Positions 30,091 through 38,659 of a DNA stretch of 64,000 nt are shown piece by piece (position 1 is the stretch's first letter; each line of letters starts with the position of its first letter). The notes under the pieces are model-generated. The model was not told the origin of the DNA. It ran no database searches and saw only the letters and a list, made by a program, of their open reading frames with translations. The position numbers and the translations under genes are program-made. Origin of the DNA: Cryobacterium cryoconiti (GTDB lineage Bacteria; Actinomycetota; Actinomycetes; Actinomycetales; Microbacteriaceae). The stretch spans positions 230,352 through 294,351 of the forward strand of contig NZ_SOHA01000005.1 of the NCBI RefSeq assembly GCF_004403065.1, read 5' to 3'.

Positions 30091-31179
30091 ATGACCTCTG
30101 TGACCACGCGATCCGCGCCCCCTCGGGCGCCGGGCCGCAAGAAACGCCCCGCATCGGACGGCGGGATCGGTCGGTACATCCTGATCCGGTTCCTGCTGAT
30201 CTTCCCCACCATCTTCATCCTGGTCTCCATGGTCTTCTGGCTGATGCGCACGACCGGCGACCCGATCACGGCAGCCCTCGGCGGCCGACTCGGTCCGGAA
30301 CAGCTCGCGGAACGCATCTCGGCGGCCGGCTATGACCGGCCCATCTTCGTGCAGTACGTGGAATACCTGGGCCAGATCTTCACGGGTAACTTCGGCACCA
30401 CCATCAGCACCAACCGTCCGGTGTCCGAGATCCTGCTGACCTACGGTCTCGCCACGCTGGAGCTCGTCTTCTACTCCCTCCTTGTCGCGTTCATCGTCGG
30501 GATCCCGCTGGGCATGGTCGCCGCGTATTGGCGCGACAAGTCCCCGGACGCCTTCCTTCGCGTCTTCGCGATCCTCTGCTACGCCACCCCGGTGTTCTTC
30601 TCCGGGCTGCTGTTCAAGCTCGTCTTCGCGGTCTGGCTGGACGTTCTGCCCGTCTCCGGCCGAGCCTCCACCAGTGCCGAACTGCAGATGCAGCTGCTGC
30701 CGAATGAGACCGGCCTCTACACGATCGACGCCATCATGACCGGTGATCCGGCCGTGCTCATCGACGTGCTCGAGCACGCGGTTCTACCCGCCCTGGCCCT
30801 GGGGCTGCTCACGGCGGGCGTTTTCCTCCGCCTCGTGCGCACCAACGTCATCGGCACCCTCGGCACCGACTACGTCGACGCCGCCCGCTCCCGGGGGGTC
30901 AGCGAGTTCCGTCTCGTGCGCAAGCACGCCTACCGTCCGGCGCTGATTCCGATCATCACCGTGATCGGTCTGCAAATCGCCCTGCTGCTCGGCGGCGCCG
31001 TGCTGACCGAGACCACCTTCGAATGGAAGGGCCTGGGCTTCATGCTCTCCGAGTTCCTCAAAGCGCGGGACTTCGTCGCCGTGCAGGGAATCGTCGCGCT
31101 GCTCGCGGTGATCGTCGCCCTGACCAACTTCGTCGTGGATATCATCGCCGCGCTGATCGACCCGAGGGTGAGGTACTGA
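30091..31179 (+). CDS. ABC transporter permease, DppB/OppB type
   Basis: 362 residues. After a basic, Pro-rich cytoplasmic start come six or so membrane segments. The BPD_transp_1 region has the permease loop TDYVDAARSRGVSEFRLVRKHAYRPALIP, of which the conserved core is AARSRGVSE. It forms half of the membrane channel with the next gene (stop and next ATG are 1 bp apart). A long insertion with STSAELQMQLLPNE between membrane segments is typical of this class. Confidence 0.92.
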   Translation: MTSVTTRSAPPRAPGRKKRPASDGGIGRYILIRFLLIFPTIFILVSMVFWLMRTTGDPITAALGGRLGPEQLAERISAAGYDRPIFVQYVEYLGQIFTGNFGTTISTNRPVSEILLTYGLATLELVFYSLLVAFIVGIPLGMVAAYWRDKSPDAFLRVFAILCYATPVFFSGLLFKLVFAVWLDVLPVSGRASTSAELQMQLLPNETGLYTIDAIMTGDPAVLIDVLEHAVLPALALGLLTAGVFLRLVRTNVIGTLGTDYVDAARSRGVSEFRLVRKHAYRPALIPIITVIGLQIALLLGGAVLTETTFEWKGLGFMLSEFLKARDFVAVQGIVALLAVIVALTNFVVDIIAALIDPRVRY

Positions 31180-31180
31180 G

Positions 31181-32257
31181 ATGAGCGACCTCACATCCGT
31201 CGCGACCACGCCCAAGCGCAGCCTGTGGTCCCGCGTCCCGGTCGTGCACCAGCTCCGGCAGAGCATGGGACTTCAGCGCGGGATGCTGATCGCCGGGCTG
31301 ATCATCACCACCCTGTTCGTGCTCACGGCCATCTTCGCCCCCGTGCTGGCCCCCTACGGGTACAGCCAGCTGCGCGACGCCGACGGCGCCTTCGGGGCCC
31401 AGCAGCCACCCGGCGGATCGCATCCGCTCGGTACCACTGTGAGCGGCTACGACGTGCTCTCCCGCGTGCTGTGGGGTGCCCAGACGGCCCTGTTCGTGAT
31501 CATCGTCGCCGTGGTGCTGTCGATCTTCGCCGGCGTGTTCCTCGGGCTGGTCTCGGGTTACTTCGGCGGCTGGTTCGACCGCATCATGGTGGTCGTCTCC
31601 GACGCCGTCTACGCGTTCCCGTCCCTCCTGCTTGCCATCGTGATGTCGATCGTCATCTCCGGCGGAAAGTCGAACCTGATCGGCGGCGTCTTCGCGGCGG
31701 CGATCTCCATCACCGTGGTGTTCATCCCGCAGTACTTCCGGGTGATCCGGGCCGAGACGGTGCGCATCAAGGCCGAGGCCTATGTGGAATCCGCGCGCGT
31801 GCTGGGCGCCAGCAACACCCGCATCATGTTCCGCCACGTGCTGCGCAACGCCACCCGCACCCTTCCGCTGATCTTCACCCTGAACGCGTCGGAGGCGATC
31901 CTGACCCTCGCCGGACTGGGCTTCCTCGGCTTCGGCATCGAACCGACCGCCGCCTCCGAGTGGGGCTTCGATCTGAACAGGGCGCTCTCGGACGTGACCA
32001 GCGGAATCTGGTGGACGGCACTGTTCCCCGGCCTGGCCATCGTTCTCGTGGTGCTCGGCATCACGCTCGTGGGCGAAAGCCTCAACGACCTGGCCGACCC
32101 GCGGCTGCGCGGTCGCCGCGCCGTCGCCCAGACGGCCGGCGTCGTCGCCCAGACCTCGGTCGTACCCGGCGGCACCCTGGCGGCAGGCCCGGGCGGCCTC
32201 AACGGTCTCGAAGGCGCCGCCACCCATCCCTCCGACGGACTCGAGGCCGGATCATGA
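31181..32257 (+). CDS. ABC transporter permease, DppC/OppC type
   Basis: 358 residues with the OppC N-terminal segment, six membrane helices and the coupling loop ESARVLGASNTRIMFRHVLRN. The C-terminal ~45 residues after DLADPRLRGRR are Gly/Ala/Val-rich and longer than usual. It overlaps the ATPase gene by 4 bp. Confidence 0.92.
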   Translation: MSDLTSVATTPKRSLWSRVPVVHQLRQSMGLQRGMLIAGLIITTLFVLTAIFAPVLAPYGYSQLRDADGAFGAQQPPGGSHPLGTTVSGYDVLSRVLWGAQTALFVIIVAVVLSIFAGVFLGLVSGYFGGWFDRIMVVVSDAVYAFPSLLLAIVMSIVISGGKSNLIGGVFAAAISITVVFIPQYFRVIRAETVRIKAEAYVESARVLGASNTRIMFRHVLRNATRTLPLIFTLNASEAILTLAGLGFLGFGIEPTAASEWGFDLNRALSDVTSGIWWTALFPGLAIVLVVLGITLVGESLNDLADPRLRGRRAVAQTAGVVAQTSVVPGGTLAAGPGGLNGLEGAATHPSDGLEAGS

Positions 32258-33942
32258 CCGACGTACTCACCATCACCGACCTCGGCATCTCCTTCGCCAC
32301 CGACGCGGGGGCCGTGCGCGCCGTCGACGGGGTGACCCTCCGGGTTGCCCCCGGAGAGGTGCTCGCCATCGTCGGTGAGAGCGGCAGCGGCAAGACCGTG
32401 ACCGCCAAGACCATCCTGGGACTGTTGCCGGAGACGGCGACCGCGTCGGGCGCCGTCATCCTCAGCAGCAAGGACGGCTCGAGCGAGAGCGACATCATCT
32501 CGCTGAGCACCAAGCAACTGCGTCAGGTGCGCGGCTCGGACGTGTCCATGGTCTTCCAGGAACCGTCGACCGCACTGAACCCCGTGTACACCGTGGGCTG
32601 GCAGATCATGGAGGGTATTCGCGCGCACGGCCAGGTCGGGCGCCGGGAGGCGCGTGCGAAGGCCATCGAGATCCTCGGCCGGGTCGGCATCCCCGACCCG
32701 CAGACTCGTGTCGACTACTACCCGCACCAGTTCTCCGGTGGTCAGAAGCAGCGCGTTGTGATCGCCATGGCCCTCGTGCTCGACCCCGGATTGATCGTCG
32801 CTGACGAGCCGACCACAGCCCTCGACGTGACCGTGCAGGCCGAAATCCTCGACCTGCTGCGCCGGTGCCGGGACGAATTCGGCGCAGCCATCGTGCTCAT
32901 CACGCACAACATGGGCGTGGTCGCCGATCTCGCCGACCGGGTCGCCGTGATGTACCAGGGCAAGGTCGTCGAGGAGGCGGAGGTTCAGACGCTCTTCAGT
33001 TCCCCGCAGAACGACTACACGAAGAAGCTGCTCGCGGCCGTGCCGCACGTCGGCCAGGGCGTGGTTCACGCCGCGGCCCGGGCGAGCGCCCGCACCAGTG
33101 ACTGGGAGCAGCAGGACCCCGTCGTCGTCGCCGACCGGCTCCGGGTCGAATACCCCGGCCGGCTCGGCCGGGCCGGTTTCACAGCCGTTGACGAGGTGAG
33201 CTTCCTGATCCGTCCCGGGGAGGTGCTCGGCCTGGTCGGGGAGAGCGGGTCCGGCAAAACCACGATCGGCCGGGCCATCGCCGGTCTGACCCGCGTGACG
33301 GGGGGATCCCTCACCGTCCTCGGCCACGAGATGAACGGCTTCAAAGAACGCGCGTTCAAGAAGTACCGCAGTGACATCGGCTTCGTGTTCCAGGACCCGG
33401 CGTCGAGCTTCAACCCGCTGCTGACCATCGCCGACTGCGTCGCCGAGCCGCTGGTCGTGCACGGGCGGGCGAAGAACGCCGTCGCCGCCCGCAAGCGCGT
33501 CGACGAACTCCTCGAGGCCGTGCAGTTGCCGCGCGCCTACGGCGACCGCTACCCGCACGAGCTCAGCGGCGGGCAGCGTCAGCGGGCCAGCCTGGCCAGG
33601 GCGCTCGCCCTCGAACCGCCCCTGCTCATCGCCGACGAGCCCACCAGCGCCCTGGACGTCTCCGTGCAGGCGAGGGTGCTGGAGCTCTTCGCGGAACTCC
33701 AGCGTGAATTCGGCTTCGCAGCGCTGTTCATCAGCCACGACCTGGCCGTCGTCGACCTCGTGGCGGACCGGATCGCGGTGCTCTACCGCGGCAAACTGGT
33801 CGAGGAGGGTACGAGCGCCGAGGTGCTCGGCGCACCCCAGGACCCGTATACCCAGCGGCTCCTCGCATCCCTGCCCGTTCCGGACCCGGCCGAGCAGGCC
33901 CTGCGTCGAGAGGGGCTTCGCCGGTTGCGTGCGGCAGGATAG
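32254..33942 (+). CDS. ABC transporter double ATPase (DppD-DppF fusion)
   Basis: 562 residues with two complete nucleotide-binding domains. Domain 1: Walker A GESGSGKT at 41-48, signature FSGGQKQR, Walker B IVADEPTTALD, H-loop ITHNM. Domain 2: Walker A GESGSGKTT, signature LSGGQRQR, Walker B IADEPTSALD, H-loop ISHDL. Both have the oligopeptide_HPY type C-terminal extension (YTKKLLAAVP; YTQRLLASLP). A single polypeptide thus powers the importer. Confidence 0.95.
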   Translation: MTDVLTITDLGISFATDAGAVRAVDGVTLRVAPGEVLAIVGESGSGKTVTAKTILGLLPETATASGAVILSSKDGSSESDIISLSTKQLRQVRGSDVSMVFQEPSTALNPVYTVGWQIMEGIRAHGQVGRREARAKAIEILGRVGIPDPQTRVDYYPHQFSGGQKQRVVIAMALVLDPGLIVADEPTTALDVTVQAEILDLLRRCRDEFGAAIVLITHNMGVVADLADRVAVMYQGKVVEEAEVQTLFSSPQNDYTKKLLAAVPHVGQGVVHAAARASARTSDWEQQDPVVVADRLRVEYPGRLGRAGFTAVDEVSFLIRPGEVLGLVGESGSGKTTIGRAIAGLTRVTGGSLTVLGHEMNGFKERAFKKYRSDIGFVFQDPASSFNPLLTIADCVAEPLVVHGRAKNAVAARKRVDELLEAVQLPRAYGDRYPHELSGGQRQRASLARALALEPPLLIADEPTSALDVSVQARVLELFAELQREFGFAALFISHDLAVVDLVADRIAVLYRGKLVEEGTSAEVLGAPQDPYTQRLLASLPVPDPAEQALRREGLRRLRAAG

Positions 33943-33947
33943 ACATC

Positions 33948-34850
33948 ATGACCCGCGGCGCCGCACCGATACCTGCTTTCTCCACGAGCGACCTGACGAT
34001 CGAATACCCGCCCCACGGCGCCAGTGGCGCATTCGTGGCCGTGCACGGCCTCACCCTGCGACTCGAACCCGGTGAGGTACTCGGTCTGCTCGGCCAGAGC
34101 GGCTCGGGTAAGAGCACGCTGGCCCGGGTGCTGTCCGGGGCCGCCTTCACGGGGCGCGGCGGCGGGGATGTGCGGCCTCAGATCACCGGGGGAGAGGCGA
34201 CGGTGCAGGGGTACCGGATGCGCGGCATCCGTCGGCGCAAACTGTCCCGGCTCACCTTCGGGGTCGGGCATTTGGCCCAGGACGCCGCGGCCACCCTGCC
34301 GTCGACCCTGACCGTGGCGGAGATCGTGGCCGAACCTGTTCTCGACCGGGACCGACGGTACGACCGGGCCGAGCTGGAGACCCTCGTGGCCACCATGGTC
34401 GACTCGGTGCGCCTGCCGTTGACGGTGCTCACCAAGTTCCCCTATGAGCTCAGCAACGGGCAGCGCCAGCGGGTGGCCCTGGCACGGGCGCTCGTGTTCG
34501 GTCCGGCGCTGCTGATCGCGGACGAGCCCACGGCAGGCGTCGACGCAACCGTGCGGGACGCCGTCGTCGACCTGCTCGGCGAGTTGCAGCGGGAACGGGC
34601 CTTTTCGGCGCTGGTGATCAGCTCCGATCTCAACGTGCTGCGTCGGGTGGCCGACCGCATCGCCGTGCTGCACCAGGGAATCCTGGTGGGGCTGGGCACG
34701 ATCGACGAGGTGTTCGACGACCCGCGGCATCCGTATGTCGCCGGACTGGCCGCGGCCCTTCTGGGAGACCCCGCGAGTGACGAGGACGAGAACGACGACG
34801 ACGAGTACGACTATGAGAGCGAGCCCGGTGAACATGTCAGCGAGAACTGA
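33948..34850 (+). CDS. Additional ABC ATPase domain protein with degenerate motifs
   Basis: 300 residues, 5 bp after the double ATPase. Walker A GQSGSGKS (49-56) and Walker B LLIADEPTAGVD are intact, but the signature reads LSNGQ (168-172) instead of LSGGQ, and the H-loop histidine is replaced by Ser226 in VISSDL. The C-terminal ~35 residues are a run of Asp/Glu/Tyr. With a complete double ATPase next door, this one may be regulatory or may serve another permease. Family assignment is secure; hydrolysis by this subunit alone is doubtful. Confidence 0.88.
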   Translation: MTRGAAPIPAFSTSDLTIEYPPHGASGAFVAVHGLTLRLEPGEVLGLLGQSGSGKSTLARVLSGAAFTGRGGGDVRPQITGGEATVQGYRMRGIRRRKLSRLTFGVGHLAQDAAATLPSTLTVAEIVAEPVLDRDRRYDRAELETLVATMVDSVRLPLTVLTKFPYELSNGQRQRVALARALVFGPALLIADEPTAGVDATVRDAVVDLLGELQRERAFSALVISSDLNVLRRVADRIAVLHQGILVGLGTIDEVFDDPRHPYVAGLAAALLGDPASDEDENDDDEYDYESEPGEHVSEN

Positions 34851-35841
34851 GCCCGTGCAGCACCAGGCCGTGCTTGCGGACGAGGTCTCGGCGCTGCCGG
34901 CGGAGCGTCGGCCGGCCCCGGGCCCGATCACGATCCTGCCTCGGCCCGGGGACGCCTTCGCTCGCGCCGTGCATGATGCCGGTGGAACCCTCGCCGAGCT
35001 CTCGGGCGACACCCGCGGGTTGATCTGGTTGGACTATGGCCGGGCCGAGGAGCTGCGTTCCACCCTGGAGAAGCATCCGGGCATCGGCTGGGTACAGCTG
35101 CCGTGGGCCGGGGTCGACGCCTTCAGCGAGGTTCTGGGCGGAGTGGACCGCACCGACCTGCTCTGGACGAGTGCGAAGGGCGCCTACGCGCAGCCCGTGG
35201 CCGAGCACGCCCTCGCCCTGACACTGGCTCTGCTGCGTGTGCTGCCCAAGCGTGCGCGGGCCTCCACGTGGAGCACCCGTGCGGAGGGTCGCTCGCTCTT
35301 CGGCCTGAACGTGACCGTCATCGGCGCCGGGGGGATCGCCCGTGAGCTGATCCGGCTGCTCGCGCCCTTCGGCACCCACGTGACCGTCGTTCGGCGCAGC
35401 AGCGAACCGGTGCCCGGCGCCGAGCTCACGGTGGCGACGGCGGACCTGCCGCGGGTGCTCCCGACGAGCGACGTGGTTGTGGTCGCGGCCGCGCTGACGG
35501 GCGGCACCCGGCACCTGATCGGCCAGGTCGAGCTCGAGTTGATGCGCCCCGAAGCCGTGCTCGTGAACATCGCGCGCGGCCCACTCGTCGACACGGAGGC
35601 CCTGGTGGCCGCCCTCGCTGTGGGGACGATCGCGGCGGCGGCACTCGACGTGACCGATCCGGAGCCGCTGCCGCCGGGACATCCGCTGTGGACCGAGCCG
35701 AGGTGCCTGATCACGCCGCATTCAGCCGACACGCCCGAGATGACCGCACCGCTTCTGGCCGAGCGGATTCGACTCAATGTGGGTGCTTTCCTTGAAGACG
35801 GGCGGTTCGTCGGGGTCGTCGACCCCCGACTCGGCTACTGA
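34834..35841 (+). CDS. D-isomer-specific 2-hydroxyacid dehydrogenase
   Basis: 335 residues from ATG 34834, overlapping the ATPase gene by 17 bp. The NAD-binding fold has VIGAGGIARELIRLL, and catalytic residues are seen in NIARGPLVDTEAL (Arg), the DPEP segment (Glu) and TPHSADT (His). It should reduce 2-oxoacids or oxidise D-2-hydroxyacids; substrate is unknown. The co-transcription with a peptide-type importer could be coincidental. A longer start (34735 or 34813) is possible but lacks a ribosome site. Confidence 0.86.
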   Translation: MSARTEPVQHQAVLADEVSALPAERRPAPGPITILPRPGDAFARAVHDAGGTLAELSGDTRGLIWLDYGRAEELRSTLEKHPGIGWVQLPWAGVDAFSEVLGGVDRTDLLWTSAKGAYAQPVAEHALALTLALLRVLPKRARASTWSTRAEGRSLFGLNVTVIGAGGIARELIRLLAPFGTHVTVVRRSSEPVPGAELTVATADLPRVLPTSDVVVVAAALTGGTRHLIGQVELELMRPEAVLVNIARGPLVDTEALVAALAVGTIAAAALDVTDPEPLPPGHPLWTEPRCLITPHSADTPEMTAPLLAERIRLNVGAFLEDGRFVGVVDPRLGY

Positions 35842-35905
35842 CGACCGGCCTCGATTTTGCAGATCGCCAACTTTTGATAAAGTAGCAGAGTTGTAAACGC
35901 AGCAT

Positions 35906-35978
35906 TCCTCGATAGCTCAATTGGCAGAGCAGCGCACTGTTAATGCGCAGGTTCTTGGTTCGAGTCCAAGTCGGGGAG
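35906..35978 (+). tRNA. tRNA-Asn (GTT)
   Basis: A 73-nt cloverleaf: acceptor TCCTCGA pairs with TCGGGGA (one T-G), D arm GCTCAATTGGCAGAGC, anticodon GTT at 35939-35941, and T arm TTGGTTCGAGTCCAA. Discriminator G. The CCA end is not encoded. Confidence 0.96.
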
Positions 35979-35980
35979 CG

Positions 35981-36019
35981 AAAGGCCACCAAGGGCTCCA
36001 CCCCTGGTGGCCTTTTTTG
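35981..36019 (+). terminator. Rho-independent terminator after tRNA-Asn
   Basis: AAGGCCACCAAGGG pairs with CCCTGGTGGCCTT with one bulged base, followed by a T6 tract. It starts 3 bp after the tRNA. Confidence 0.92.
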
Positions 36020-36066
36020 TATCCCGTTCATTCCCGTGCGACGTGGCAGCAGCAAAGGCGGCATCC

Positions 36067-36945
36067 GTGGAGTCCTGGCTTAATCTGAGCACCGTTCTGA
36101 TCGCCCTTGTCCTGGTGTTGCTGGCGCTCTGGCTGGTCACTCTGTTCCGGGCCCGGCGCGTGGTCTTCGACCGCACCGCGGCAGAGCGGATGCGCATCGA
36201 CCTTCAACTGTCCCTCGCCGAGCAACAGGGCCGGCTCGGCATCATCCGGGAGTTGCAGGATGTCGCCGTACTCTCCGTGGCCCGCCTGGTCACCCGTGCC
36301 GAGGGAGCCCGATATACGGCCGAGAGCGACCCGTCCAGCGCCGTTCGCGTGGCGACGGCGATGGTCGAGGACGGCCGGGTCGCCCTGGCCGACATGCGCC
36401 GCGTGCTGACGATCGTGCGCGAGGGCGAATCCGGTGCCACACCTCAGCCGGGCCTGCAATCGGCGCGCGACCTGTTCCGGGTGATGCGCGATGCCGGCGT
36501 GACGGTGGACTTCACCGAGACCGGTGAACGGTTTCCGCTCAAACCAGGCGCCGAGTTGGCGATCTTCCGCATCCTGCAGAATGCGTTGGCCAACTCCCTC
36601 ACCCACGGCGGGGTGGGCACGGAGGCCCGGGTCACGTTCACCTGGACCCAGGACGGGCTGACGCTGCTGGTGGCCGATGACGGCATCCGTGCGGCCGCCC
36701 GCCGTAACAGTGCCGACGCCGCCGATTTCGCCGCCCGCACCGCGTACACGATCGACGACGACCTCAAAGCGCTCAGTGGCAGCATCTCCGGGGCAGGCAT
36801 CACTCAGATGCGCGAGCGCACCGAGATGTTCGGGGGCATCTTCAACGCGGGGACCGTGCCCGGCGTGGGCTTCACGGTCTCGGCGATCTTCCCGTCATTG
36901 CGCTTTCACAACGGCATCCACGGCGTCGATCTCGCCCGCGGCTGA
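36067..36945 (+). CDS. Histidine-kinase-like membrane protein lacking the phospho-acceptor His
   Basis: 292 residues from GTG 36067; a frame further upstream would run into the terminator. One N-terminal membrane segment is followed by a HisKA_3-like helix in which the usual RELHDV reads RELQDV (Gln64 for His). The ATPase domain has an N-box-like ILQNALANSLTHGG, VADDGI and a C-terminal GAGITQMRERTEMFGG. No response regulator gene adjoins it. It is probably a pseudokinase or sensor that acts by ATP or protein binding; a partner elsewhere is possible. Confidence 0.8.
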   Translation: MESWLNLSTVLIALVLVLLALWLVTLFRARRVVFDRTAAERMRIDLQLSLAEQQGRLGIIRELQDVAVLSVARLVTRAEGARYTAESDPSSAVRVATAMVEDGRVALADMRRVLTIVREGESGATPQPGLQSARDLFRVMRDAGVTVDFTETGERFPLKPGAELAIFRILQNALANSLTHGGVGTEARVTFTWTQDGLTLLVADDGIRAAARRNSADAADFAARTAYTIDDDLKALSGSISGAGITQMRERTEMFGGIFNAGTVPGVGFTVSAIFPSLRFHNGIHGVDLARG

Positions 36946-36962
36946 CCTGGTGACCCTGGTGA

Positions 36963-37529
36963 TCAGTCTTCGAGGTTGTCGACGCCGGGCATCCAGCCGA
37001 GTCCGGGAACGCCCCAGCCCCGCTTGCGGGTGATCTTGGTGGCGATCTTCGCATAGAAGTGCTCCAGCCGGTCCACGTACAGGGTGCCGTCCAGGTGGTC
37101 GTACTCGTGCTGGAAGATGCGCGCGAGCCAGTCTTCGGCGTGGATCTCGAATGGCTTCTGCTCGAGGTCCACTGCACGCAGGATCGCGGACGGTGAGCGC
37201 AGGAGCGGGAAGCGCTCGCCCGGGTAGGACAGGCAGCCCTCGACGTCCTCGTCCTCGTCGGCCTCACCCGCGGGAACCGGGGTGATCCACAGTTCGGGGT
37301 TGATCGCAACGCCGCGCCACAGGTGGTCGTCGTCGTCGAGGAAGTTGTAGGTGAACAGCCGAAGCGGCACACCCACCTGCGTCGCCGCCAAGCCGACGCC
37401 AGGTGCGGTGTCCATCGTTTCGTACATGTCCTGCACGAGTTCTCGCAGGTCATCGTCGAAATCCACGACGGGAAGAGCGGGGGAGTGGAGAACGGGATCT
37501 CCTGAAATAACTATCGAACGAACGGCCAT
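36963..37529 (-). CDS. def: Peptide deformylase
   Basis: 188 residues. The three deformylase motifs are complete: GVGLAATQ at 44-51, EGCLS at 97-101 and HEYDH at 141-145; Cys and two His bind the metal. It removes formyl groups from nascent proteins. The ATG at 37529 fits a leaderless promoter on the minus strand (TATCCT-N6-ATG); the frame is open upstream but the conserved N-terminus is MAVRSIVISGDPVLH. It is divergent from the DMT transporter gene. Confidence 0.96.
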   Translation of the reverse strand: MAVRSIVISGDPVLHSPALPVVDFDDDLRELVQDMYETMDTAPGVGLAATQVGVPLRLFTYNFLDDDDHLWRGVAINPELWITPVPAGEADEDEDVEGCLSYPGERFPLLRSPSAILRAVDLEQKPFEIHAEDWLARIFQHEYDHLDGTLYVDRLEHFYAKIATKITRKRGWGVPGLGWMPGVDNLED

Positions 37530-37569
37530 TGACCAAGGATATCGGGCTGGTTCTCGATAGGGTCGTTGG

Positions 37570-38484
37570 GTGACCCCTGACCTGACCGACCTGGCAACGG
37601 AAATCGCCATCAACCCGCGTCAGGCCATCGGGATTCCACTTGCTCTGGTGGGCGCGGTCTTCCTGTCGCTGGGCGCTCAATTCCAGCACCGCGGGGTAAC
37701 CAAAGTCGAAGCGAATACCGTGGAGGTCACCGGCGGGCTCAATCCGCGTCAGCTCATGCTGTTGCTGGCCCGGCCATCCTGGGTGTTCGGCACGCTCATG
37801 CTGGGCCTGGCGATCGTGTTCCAGCTCTCCAGCCTGGCCTTCGCCCCCATCATCATGGTTCAGCCACTCGGTGCCGTGGCTCTGGTGATCACATCGATTC
37901 TCAACGCTCGGATCACGCGGGTCCCGGTCAACCGGGCATCGAAGATCGCAATCGCCATGTGCGTCGGCGGGGTCGGCCTCTTCGTCACCGTGGCCGCTTT
38001 CACCGCCGTGGACAAGCCCGTCACCGACCGAAAACTGATCACCATCCTGATCGTGCTGGGCGTCGTTCTGCTGCTCTTCGCGGCCGCCTTCGTCTTCCTG
38101 CGCAGCCGGTTCAAAGCCATGTTCTACATCGTCGGCGCCGGCGTGCTCTACGGCTTCGTCGCGACCCTGGCGAAGGTCGTCATCAACCGTACCCAGAACG
38201 GCAATTTCGAGTGGCTGACCCTGATCTGCGTGCTGGGTTTGCTGTTGGCTGCGGCTCTCGGTGCCTACTTTGTGCAGAATGCCTACTCGTCCGGCCCGCC
38301 CGACCTGGTGATCGCCGGGCTCACCGTTATTGATCCGCTGATCGCCGTCGGGATCGGCATCATCGTTCTGGGCGAGGTGGAACAGGCTCCGGCCTGGGCT
38401 GCCATCGCCTTCATCGTGGCCGGTGTCATCGCGATCGTCGGGGTGTTCTTGCTGGCCCGATACCACCCGCTCACCACCGACTGA
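37570..38484 (+). CDS. DMT-superfamily transporter
   Basis: 304 residues with nine or ten hydrophobic segments in two EamA-like halves. The first half has GAVFLSLGAQFQHRGV and the second ends with GLTVIDPLIAVGIGIIVLGE, typical of DMT exporters seen next to def in actinobacteria. Substrate unknown. GTG 37570 is preceded by TAGGGT-N6, a leaderless-type promoter facing away from that of def. Confidence 0.82.
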   Translation: MTPDLTDLATEIAINPRQAIGIPLALVGAVFLSLGAQFQHRGVTKVEANTVEVTGGLNPRQLMLLLARPSWVFGTLMLGLAIVFQLSSLAFAPIIMVQPLGAVALVITSILNARITRVPVNRASKIAIAMCVGGVGLFVTVAAFTAVDKPVTDRKLITILIVLGVVLLLFAAAFVFLRSRFKAMFYIVGAGVLYGFVATLAKVVINRTQNGNFEWLTLICVLGLLLAAALGAYFVQNAYSSGPPDLVIAGLTVIDPLIAVGIGIIVLGEVEQAPAWAAIAFIVAGVIAIVGVFLLARYHPLTTD

Positions 38485-38659
38485 CCAATCACCTGACCGC
38501 CCCAACTGGCATCGGGGCTGGCGCGCCGTTGCCGCAATGGGGTTTGTGGGAACGGTTTAGAATAAGGTGCTAGAAGACCTCGTCAGCGTACGCGCCGTCG
38601 AAAACATGAATACCTGCCGGATGACGAACTCCGGCTCACATACGTTGGGACAGTGTCTT

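Noticed and set aside
28376-30154. A 592-codon open frame opposite the ABC binding protein
   Set aside because: Same antisense effect; composition is Val/Gly/Asp-rich without family features.
31780-33738. A 652-codon open frame opposite the ABC permease and ATPase genes
   Set aside because: Antisense shadow of strongly supported genes.
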